Shown here piece after piece: positions 13,790 to 19,856 of a stretch of 19,856 bases of DNA. The stretch's first letter is position 1, and every line of letters starts with the position of its first letter. The stretch is from NCBI GenBank assembly GCA_964636575.1, contig CAZWSE010000064.1, forward strand, positions 1 to 19,856, read 5' to 3'. Source of the stretch: CAZWSE01 sp964636575. GTDB taxonomy: Bacteria > Pseudomonadota > Alphaproteobacteria > Rhodobacterales > Rhodobacteraceae. The notes beneath the pieces are model-generated. The model made no database searches, had not been told where the DNA came from, and saw only the letters and a list, made by a program, of their open reading frames with translations. The position numbers and the translations under genes were made by a program.

Positions 13790-14776
13790 TTAGTTCGCTT
13801 TGTAAGCGTCCAAGATTGCCTGACCGTCCGGACCGGCTGTGGCCAACCATTCTTCGGTCATTTTGGCACCAATCTTTTCAAGCTCGGCAAGGAAATCGGG
13901 GCCAGCGTCTTCAACGGTCATGCCGTTCTTTTCAAGTTCGGCGAAGTAGAAATCGGCCAGTTCCTCGGACTTGGCAGCACAAGCCGCAGCTGTTTCGTCA
14001 GCCGCCTTTTGAACGCCCGCTTTGGTCGCATCATCTAGACCGTCCCAAGCTTGGGTGTTCACCATCACATAGTTGCGCGGCAGCCATGCATTGACCTTGT
14101 AGTAATGGCTGAGGTGCTCCCAAACCTTGCGGTCATATCCGGTCGAACCTGACGAGATGAACGCAGAGGCCACGCCTGTCGCCAAAGCTTGGCTCAGTTC
14201 GGCGGCTTCGATTTGAACTGGGATCATACCAAGCTCTTCCGCGAAGGTCGCAGTGGCAGAGTTATAGGACCGGAATTTGATCCCTTGGGTATCCGCAGAG
14301 GATTTGACTTCTTTGTTGAAGTAGAAGCCTTGGCCGGGCCATGGGCAGGTGTACAAGGCAACCAGGTTCAGGTCTGCCAGCTGGGCGTTCACAGTGTCTT
14401 TTGCAGCCGCCCACAGTTTCGCGTTGTCCGCGTATGTGGTCGCGGTGAATGGCAGGTTGTCCCAGCCCAGCAGTGGGGCTTCGTTCGCATGTGCAGACAT
14501 GAACCGTTCACCGATCGGCACCTGACCGGTCTGGATCGCGCGCTTGATATCGCCGCCACCAAACAATGACCCGCCGGGGTGAACCGTGATGTCGATCGCA
14601 CCTTCGGTGTATTCACGCACCTTGTCCGCAAAGATCACGCCGTGTTCGGAATGAAAGTTGGTGGCCGCATAGGCCATAGGCATATCCCATTTTTGGGCAT
14701 GACCATCCGCAACCGCAGTCGTTGCAATCATCGCACCCACGAATGTGGCGCATGTGGTTTTGAGCAGTGTTTTCAT
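13790..14776 (-). CDS. dctP: TRAP transporter periplasmic substrate-binding protein (DctP family)
   Basis: This 328-residue exported protein has a clear signal peptide (MKTLLKTTCATFVGAMIATTAVADGHA). The DctP fold is visible as AYAATNFHSEHGVIFADKV, then VHPGGSLFGGGDIKRAIQTGQV, GQGFYFNKEV and GIKFRSYNS. The arginine in KFRS is the residue that usually grips the substrate carboxylate. It captures a carboxylated solute in the periplasm for DctQM. The substrate cannot be read from the sequence; neighbouring genes suggest an amino or imino acid derivative. AGGGAGA precedes the ATG. It lies 24 bases after the oxidoreductase stop and belongs to the same leftward operon. Confidence 0.95.
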   Translation of the reverse strand: MKTLLKTTCATFVGAMIATTAVADGHAQKWDMPMAYAATNFHSEHGVIFADKVREYTEGAIDITVHPGGSLFGGGDIKRAIQTGQVPIGERFMSAHANEAPLLGWDNLPFTATTYADNAKLWAAAKDTVNAQLADLNLVALYTCPWPGQGFYFNKEVKSSADTQGIKFRSYNSATATFAEELGMIPVQIEAAELSQALATGVASAFISSGSTGYDRKVWEHLSHYYKVNAWLPRNYVMVNTQAWDGLDDATKAGVQKAADETAAACAAKSEELADFYFAELEKNGMTVEDAGPDFLAELEKIGAKMTEEWLATAGPDGQAILDAYKAN

Positions 14777-14800
14777 GTGTCGTCTCCCTGACGCGCCCGC

Positions 14801-16042
14801 CTATCGGTCCGCGTGTTTCATTGGATCAAACGGCGCCAAATCTATGTTCGGCTTATTCCCCCCGATCAAATCTGCGATGATCCGACCCGTTTTCGGTCCA
14901 CCTGTCAAGCCAACGTGCTGATGACCGAAGGCGCTGTAGCTGGCCCCTTCCGCATCGTTTGCCCCAATCAAGGGCAGGCTGTCCGCAGGGGCAGGGCGGT
15001 GCCCCATCCATTCGACAATGTTGTCGTATTCCACGTCCGGCAGCAGGGTTTTGACCTGTTCTTTCAACAAATCAATGGGGCCTTGGCTTGGGCCGTGGTC
15101 CAACCCGCCAAATTCGATGACCCCAGCGGCGCGCAATCGTCCTTCCATCGGGGTCAGCACAAATTTTCCGCTGGCCACCATCATCGGTGCTTTTGGCATG
15201 TGCGACGGGTTCACCAATTCGATGTGATATCCACGTTCGCTTTCAAAAGGGACTTTGACGCCCAGTTTATGCGCGATTTTCTTAGACCAAGGTCCGAGCG
15301 CAAAGACGAAATGATCGGCTTTCATGGGGCCTTTGTTGGTCTCAAGGCCACTGACCGCCCCGCCTTTCAATTCAACATCGGTCACTTCGCAAATCTGGAA
15401 GGTGCCGCCCTGCGCTATGAAATGATCGACCAGCGTTTTGACGTACCGCCCCGGATCGGAAATGCGCCCATGGTTTTTGCAGCGCACAATGGTTTCAAAG
15501 GCTGATCCAAAGATCGGATCATCGGTTGCGTATTCGGTGCCGGATACAACGTCGAACTTAAACCCCGCTGCGGCGCGTCTGTCCCATCCTGCCTTGTCTG
15601 CTTCAAATGCAGCCTGTGTGGAGTAGCCAAAGCAATAGTCCTCGTCGCCTATGTACTTTTCCGCGCCTGTTCCGGCGGCGAGACTGCGGTGTTGATCGAC
15701 AGTGTCATGCAGCAGTGTGGACATGGCTGCACCGTAGCGGTCGACATGGGCCGTGGTGGCATAAGACAGGTAGCGGGTCAAAAAGGGGAGCAGCTTTGGC
15801 AGGTAAGACCACTTCAGAAATAAGGGCGAGCTTGGGTTCAACAGCATCTTCGGCGCGCTTTTTAGCATCTGGGGTGTCGTCACGGGAATGATCGCACCGG
15901 CGGCCAGAACGCCTGCATTGCCGTGGCTCGTGCCAGAGGCCGGACCAGCGCGATCGATCAATGTGACCTCATGCCCATCGCGTTGCAGCCATATCGCACA
16001 CGACACCCCAACAATTCCGCTGCCTATAACTGTGACCTGCAT
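14801..16042 (-). CDS. FAD-dependent D-amino-acid dehydrogenase-like oxidoreductase
   Basis: This 413-residue protein starts with an FAD-binding Rossmann motif (VIGSGIVGVSCAIWLQRDGHEVTLID) followed by SGTSHGNAGVLAAG, the signature of the DadA branch of the DAO family. C-terminal motifs ESERGYHIEL, MGHRPAPADSLPLIG and GHQHVGLTGGPKTGR also match. DadA enzymes oxidise D-amino acids to 2-oxo acids and pass electrons to the respiratory chain; close relatives act on proline, hydroxyproline or sarcosine-type substrates. ATG 16042 is preferred over GTG 16066 because it puts the Rossmann strand at residue 2, as usual. With the racemase and TRAP genes it suggests a catabolic route for a D- or N-substituted amino acid. 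Confidence 0.92.
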   Translation of the reverse strand: MQVTVIGSGIVGVSCAIWLQRDGHEVTLIDRAGPASGTSHGNAGVLAAGAIIPVTTPQMLKSAPKMLLNPSSPLFLKWSYLPKLLPFLTRYLSYATTAHVDRYGAAMSTLLHDTVDQHRSLAAGTGAEKYIGDEDYCFGYSTQAAFEADKAGWDRRAAAGFKFDVVSGTEYATDDPIFGSAFETIVRCKNHGRISDPGRYVKTLVDHFIAQGGTFQICEVTDVELKGGAVSGLETNKGPMKADHFVFALGPWSKKIAHKLGVKVPFESERGYHIELVNPSHMPKAPMMVASGKFVLTPMEGRLRAAGVIEFGGLDHGPSQGPIDLLKEQVKTLLPDVEYDNIVEWMGHRPAPADSLPLIGANDAEGASYSAFGHQHVGLTGGPKTGRIIADLIGGNKPNIDLAPFDPMKHADR

Positions 16043-16124
16043 GACTTCGACCCCCGTGTTTCGCACGAAAAGCGTTTCACAAAGGCTGGACGAAAGAAAG
16101 CGCGGTTTGATGTGTGAGGTAGGG

Positions 16125-16757
16125 TTAAGACCCTGATGGCAGTTTGATCATCACATCCACATTGGCGGCAACCATACGAAACACCTGTTCGGGCTGACCG
16201 GTTTGGGCACCGTATTCTGCGTCTTTGACGGTCTTGATGAGTTCTTGGATTACAGCTGGAATGTCCCCACGTTGTTCGACTACGCGGCGGCGGATGTAGC
16301 GCCAGAAACAGGCGACCAGCGTGTCCTTTAAAATCTTGTCGTCGACCAAGGCACCAAGCGAATCCACAAAACGGTTGGCCGCGTCAAAGAACAGATCATC
16401 GGGGGCCAGATTGCCCGCAGCCTCAAGGTGCATACGCAGGGTCGCAAGCTCAATCGCGACGGTGCTGAAACCGGATTGCTGGGGGCAGGCCGAACAGGCT
16501 GTCAAAATAGCCGAAAAGGCGGTCAGATCCTGAACATGTCTTTCCGGCAGTAAGGGGGGTGCGATGGTTCCGACACCTGAGCGAACCTCAACCAGCGATT
16601 CCGAGGCCAATGCCTGTAGAACCTGGCGGATCGGGGTGCGGGAGACGCCAAATTCCTCGGCAAGCTTTCCTTCATAGAATACCAGATCCTCTGCGCCGCT
16701 GTGCAAAATGACACGACGCCGCAAGTCTGACTTTATGATGGAACCGCGTTGGGGCAC
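16125..16757 (-). CDS. GntR-family transcriptional regulator, FCD-type
   Basis: This 210-residue protein has a GntR winged helix at about 5-68; the recognition region is KLAEEFGVSRTPIRQVLQALASESLVEVRSGVGTIA. A helical C-terminal domain of the FadR/FCD type binds a small-molecule effector. It lies 82 bases before the oxidoreductase and in the same direction, so it is the probable local regulator of the transport-catabolic operon. The start is GTG 16757, with GAAGGA 5 bases before it. The candidate operators at 16827-16860 lie in the gap shared with the divergent phosphatase gene. Confidence 0.93.
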   Translation of the reverse strand: MPQRGSIIKSDLRRRVILHSGAEDLVFYEGKLAEEFGVSRTPIRQVLQALASESLVEVRSGVGTIAPPLLPERHVQDLTAFSAILTACSACPQQSGFSTVAIELATLRMHLEAAGNLAPDDLFFDAANRFVDSLGALVDDKILKDTLVACFWRYIRRRVVEQRGDIPAVIQELIKTVKDAEYGAQTGQPEQVFRMVAANVDVMIKLPSGS

Positions 16758-16826
16758 TGTAGTCCTTCGGTTTTCGGTTTATCCTGTGTACTTGTCGCTA
16801 TTTTGGTCCGATTGTCAGTAAGAAAC

Positions 16827-16860
16827 TTGAGATACGTGCTATTGTGTCTCAAATTTGAGA
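16827..16860. promoter_or_regulatory. Palindromic operator cluster between gntR and the phosphatase gene
   Basis: TCTCAAATTTGAGA (16847-16860) is a 14-bp perfect palindrome. A further half-site TTGAGA at 16827-16832 makes a second inverted pair with the left half: TTGAGATAC (16827-16835) against GTGTCTCAA (16844-16852), eight of nine matching. The cluster ends within a few bases of the phosphatase start, so a bound protein would block that gene. GntR-type binding is plausible by position. Confidence 0.6.
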
Positions 16861-16862
16861 GA

Positions 16863-17426
16863 GTGGCTGTGCCCCAAATCCCTGTTCATGAGACGTCTGT
16901 GCGGGCTGTTGTTCCTCAAAAAGACAACGGAAGTCTGCTGATTTGCGGGTTGCCGGGGTTGCGGATTAACAATGCCGGTCTGACCTATTTTGACCCCGAA
17001 TATGCCGAGCAGACCTTTGCATATTTGGCTGCGTCTGACGTTTATCTTCTCGTGCTGCTGATGGAAGATTTTGAGCTACCCGCCGAGGCGCGAACTTTGA
17101 TCGCCAAGATGGCAAGTGACTGTAATATATTGATTAAGTGGATTCCAGTGGTCGACTATGGTGCCCCGAACGGATTCGCCGAAGACCTTTGGAAAGCCGG
17201 CAGAGAGCAGCGCAGAGATTTTTTGATTGACGGTCATTCTATTGCGGTTGCCTGCCTTTATGGTGCGGGTCGCAGCGGGATGATGGCGGCTGCGATTTGT
17301 GCTGAAATGGGGATTGAAGCCAAACAGGCCGTTCGGTTCGTAAGGCGCTACTTTGACGAAGCTGTCGGCAGCCGTGAACAAGAGCGCTGGGTCGAGGCTG
17401 GAACCTACCTGACTCGATCGAGTTGA
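16863..17426 (+). CDS. Dual-specificity/tyrosine-phosphatase-like protein
   Basis: The protein of about 187 residues has the C-x5-R phosphatase loop in VACLYGAGRSG (C131, R137 from the GTG used here), and an aspartate in VVDYGAPNG (D98) suited as general acid. The overall order (strand, aspartate loop, P-loop, helical end) fits small cysteine phosphatases of the tyrosine/dual-specificity class. The usual histidine before the cysteine is alanine here, a known variation that can lower activity. Substrate unknown. The frame is open from ATG 16749, but that start lies inside gntR. GTG 16863 or GTG 16869, just after TTGAGAGA, is more likely. It is divergent from gntR and may share its control. Confidence 0.75.
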   Translation: MAVPQIPVHETSVRAVVPQKDNGSLLICGLPGLRINNAGLTYFDPEYAEQTFAYLAASDVYLLVLLMEDFELPAEARTLIAKMASDCNILIKWIPVVDYGAPNGFAEDLWKAGREQRRDFLIDGHSIAVACLYGAGRSGMMAAAICAEMGIEAKQAVRFVRRYFDEAVGSREQERWVEAGTYLTRSS

Positions 17427-17484
17427 TGAGGAACCGGTGGTTTTCACACCGATTCTCTACGATCTTGTATACAGGTTAAGCAGT

Positions 17485-19856
17485 TTACTTCGGAATAACG
17501 ATTGAAAACGTCGTGCCACCTTTCGGGTTGGGCTTGTGGTCGATGTCCCAATTCATCCGGTCACAGACTGCCTTGCATATGGCAAGACCAATCCCCGTGC
17601 CCGCATATTCGAACTTGGAATGGAGCCGGACAAAGGGTTCAAACACATCTTTGCCCTTGATGTCGTCAATCCCGATCCCGTTGTCCGTCACATCAATCAC
17701 ATAACTTGATTTCAGCGCTCTCGATTTGACAGAAATCGCGGGTTTCGCGTCTTTCGTTTGGTACTTTATCCCGTTGGACAAAAGGTTCTGGAACAACAGC
17801 CTGACCGCACCCCAGTCTCCACGCGTTGAAGGCAGTTTTCCGACGGAGATTTCGGCATTGCTATGCGTGATCTGATCGGACACTTCTTCGATGACCTCAT
17901 CAACGATATCGTTCAGATGCAGATCTGTGATTTCGATGTCGGCATTAGATGCGGTCGTGTAGACCAGAATGTCCTTCACCAGATAGCTGATGCGGGCCGC
18001 CGATCCGGTAATGACATCCAGATAGTAACTGCCCTGTTCATCAAGCGCGTCTTTGCAATCAATCTCCAACATCTCAACATATTGCCGGATTTTGCGAAGA
18101 GGTTCTTGCAGGTCATGTGAGGCCACATAGGCGAAGGTGCTGAGCCCCTCGTTGGCTTTCTCGAGTTCCTGTTTCTGCTTTTCGATCCGCTCAAAAGATC
18201 GGTTCCTTTCGGTCACGTCGATCATTGAGATCAGATAGTGATCCTCACCGCTGCTGGGTTCTTTCAGCAAGGTGGCCGTCAGTTCACACACCACAACGCC
18301 TTTGGTGTTGGTCCCGAACGTGACGGTGGCAGTCCGCTTGCCTTTGTCCGACTTAAGCAGTTTGGGAAAGGCGGGCCAGTCGCGCTTTAACTCTCCACCA
18401 GATACGAATTTGGTAAAGTCCACACCGACACATTCATTGGCTTTGTAGCCAAGCGTTTCAAGCCATACTGCGTTCGCCTCTAAAATCGCGCCGTTATCGT
18501 CCAGGGTGCAGCGCATGATCGGGGCCTGATCGTAAACGTTGACGTAGTGCTGTCTGCGGTACTCGATGTCGCGCAGGAACTCGTTGCGTTCAATCAACGT
18601 CTCAATCGAGTTGGCGAGAAGTCGAATGAACATGTGTTCTTCGGGTGAAAACGGACGCGCTTTGGGGTTTGAATCAGCGAAAGCCACCCGACCATAAGCG
18701 CCTTTTGCCGTGTTCACAGTGATGCTGATGTACGCTCTTACATCCATCTTCTTCTGCGCGACGGTCCCGGCGATTGGCGTATTTTCAAAGTCCTCGTATG
18801 CATAAATTTCGTTCTGCGTATGGATCAGTTGACCCACTGTGCTGCTCATCGGGATCAGATCGCCAACTTCGAACGGTTGCTGCCCTTGGAGGTTCAGAAT
18901 TTCAAGCGTGTCACCGGAGAACCGACCCAAAGCGCCGCGTGGCATGTCCAGATATTCGCGCCCGACCTCAAGCAGGTCATCGACAAGGCTCATCTCATGT
19001 CCGACGACCGCCGTTTCGCGCAGTTGCAGCAGTTTCTCAAGCGCGTTGCGGTAGTTGAATTGTGCGGTCACGTCGCTGCCGGTGGCTTGCATGCGTTCTA
19101 TCGTGCCGTCTTCGCCAAAGATCGGCCTCACCTTGCCGGATACATAGACCTCTTTACCGGATGCGTCGTAGCGGATCACTTGGTTCTCAAACGTCGTGTC
19201 TTCGGTGATGTGATTCAAGTTTGCAAAGATTGAGACCTGACGTCCGCGGCCGCCAATTTTGGAAATGTCCTGATCGATGATGTCTTCAAGCGGTTGGTCA
19301 AGCACGTCCGCAAGGGTTTGGTTGGCGTAGCTGACCTTGTTGTCTTTGGGTGACCATCTCAGCAGGAAGTCTGTCAAATCCCCGACAATCGCCTCGTATC
19401 TACGGGTCGTTTGGGTGCGGGCATGTTCCGCCATTTTGATTTCAGTGATGTCGACGGTGGTGATAACCAAGCCCATGATTTCATCAAGCGAAGATCGATA
19501 GGGCAGAACCCGCAGAACATAGGTTCTTTCATCGACAACAACTTCGCTTTCGTGCACCTGACCCGCGCGGTGGACCGATTTGATGACATCATTCAATCCA
19601 AAGTCTTGGAAGCGATAGGTGACATGGTCAATCGGGCGGCCAACGTCTTGGTTCAGGATGTTAAAGGCATCCTTCGCGCTGGGCGTGAACCGGCGGATCT
19701 GTAGCTTTTCATCCAGAAAGATGATCCCGATGTTGGTGGCGCGCAGCAAATGGTCCATGTCATCTGTGGCTTCCATCAGCTCTTCGATTTTGCGCTGGTG
19801 CTCGGTGCTGACGGTGTAAAGTTCTTCGTTGACCGAGTGGAGCTCTTCATTGGTGG
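17485..19856 (-). CDS. CheB/CheR/PAS-type hybrid sensor histidine kinase, C-terminal part (5' end beyond window)
   Basis: The frame is open to the window edge, and about 790 residues are visible. The first codons read TNEELHSVNEELYTVS, the coiled linker that follows CheR in CheB-CheR-PAS fusions, so the methylesterase and methyltransferase parts should lie outside. Next come a PAS domain (IGIIFLDEKLQIRRFTPSAKD), a second PAS, a GAF domain (RGALGRFSGDTLEILNLQG to IETLIERNEF), a third PAS (PIMRCTLDDNGAILEAN), a HisKA helix with phospho-acceptor in YVASHDLQEPLRKIRQY, and a HATPase with N box (LLSNGIKY), DNGIGI and GTGIGLAI. No receiver domain follows; the protein ends at IVIPK. It would join light, redox or chemical sensing to phosphotransfer, but the signal is not evident. 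The 763-residue frame starting at 19776 is only an internal ATG. Confidence 0.93.
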   Translation of the reverse strand, partial: TNEELHSVNEELYTVSTEHQRKIEELMEATDDMDHLLRATNIGIIFLDEKLQIRRFTPSAKDAFNILNQDVGRPIDHVTYRFQDFGLNDVIKSVHRAGQVHESEVVVDERTYVLRVLPYRSSLDEIMGLVITTVDITEIKMAEHARTQTTRRYEAIVGDLTDFLLRWSPKDNKVSYANQTLADVLDQPLEDIIDQDISKIGGRGRQVSIFANLNHITEDTTFENQVIRYDASGKEVYVSGKVRPIFGEDGTIERMQATGSDVTAQFNYRNALEKLLQLRETAVVGHEMSLVDDLLEVGREYLDMPRGALGRFSGDTLEILNLQGQQPFEVGDLIPMSSTVGQLIHTQNEIYAYEDFENTPIAGTVAQKKMDVRAYISITVNTAKGAYGRVAFADSNPKARPFSPEEHMFIRLLANSIETLIERNEFLRDIEYRRQHYVNVYDQAPIMRCTLDDNGAILEANAVWLETLGYKANECVGVDFTKFVSGGELKRDWPAFPKLLKSDKGKRTATVTFGTNTKGVVVCELTATLLKEPSSGEDHYLISMIDVTERNRSFERIEKQKQELEKANEGLSTFAYVASHDLQEPLRKIRQYVEMLEIDCKDALDEQGSYYLDVITGSAARISYLVKDILVYTTASNADIEITDLHLNDIVDEVIEEVSDQITHSNAEISVGKLPSTRGDWGAVRLLFQNLLSNGIKYQTKDAKPAISVKSRALKSSYVIDVTDNGIGIDDIKGKDVFEPFVRLHSKFEYAGTGIGLAICKAVCDRMNWDIDHKPNPKGGTTFSIVIPK

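Noticed and set aside
14189..15505. Plus-strand open frames opposite dctP and the FAD oxidoreductase (for example 14189-14569 and 14813-15505)
   Set aside because: They are antisense shadows of well-supported genes, with no ribosome sites or motifs.
17435..17451. CGGTG/CACCG hairpin after the phosphatase gene as a terminator
   Set aside because: It has only five pairs and no T-run on either strand. A bidirectional terminator for the two convergent genes cannot be supported from it.

Overview
The window reads as chromosomal DNA of a marine-type alphaproteobacterium, probably of the Rhodobacteraceae (Roseobacter group). The basis is gene content and style: a TRAP dicarboxylate-type transporter operon, a GntR/FCD regulator, a CheB-CheR-PAS histidine kinase and moderately GC-rich coding. 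No species can be named from the sequence.

Positions about 222-9171 look like a Tn7-like transposon. Its core is an operon of four overlapping genes in the order tniQ-tnsA-tnsB-tnsC (3195-8959), closed by a strong intrinsic terminator (8990-9015). Just beyond lies a right end with four similar 17-bp TnsB-site-like repeats, ending in ...TGACA at 9171. A matching but shorter left end starts with TGTCCC at 222; TCACTAATTTT there (250-260) is the inverted copy of AAAATTAGTGA on the right (9104-9114). No target-site duplication was found, so the exact ends are provisional. Upstream of tniQ are a Ner-like small DNA-binding protein (2652-2879) and a 315-bp leader with several stem-loops and a possible small coupled ORF.

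The cargo (297-2445) is small. It holds an 81-residue XRE regulator resembling controller (C) proteins of restriction-modification systems, a divergent promoter with two GACTATAGTC palindromes like C-boxes, two unrecognised coupled genes (one cytoplasmic, one predicted exported) and a complete metallophosphoesterase. No restriction or methylase gene is present. My main hypothesis is that a C-protein-type switch controls an undescribed cargo module.

The region 9299-16757 is a metabolic locus. A pyrroline-5-carboxylate-reductase-like gene on the plus strand meets a leftward gene series: gntR, a DadA-like FAD oxidoreductase, TRAP dctP-dctQ-dctM, an Asp/Glu-type racemase and a 2-oxoglutarate/Fe(II) oxygenase. 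Spacing is tight or overlapping from the oxidoreductase onward. Together they suggest uptake and oxidation or epimerisation of an amino or imino acid, with the substrate unknown. Divergent from gntR is a small tyrosine-phosphatase-like gene preceded by a 14-bp perfect palindrome. The window ends inside a large CheB/CheR/PAS/GAF/histidine-kinase fusion on the minus strand.
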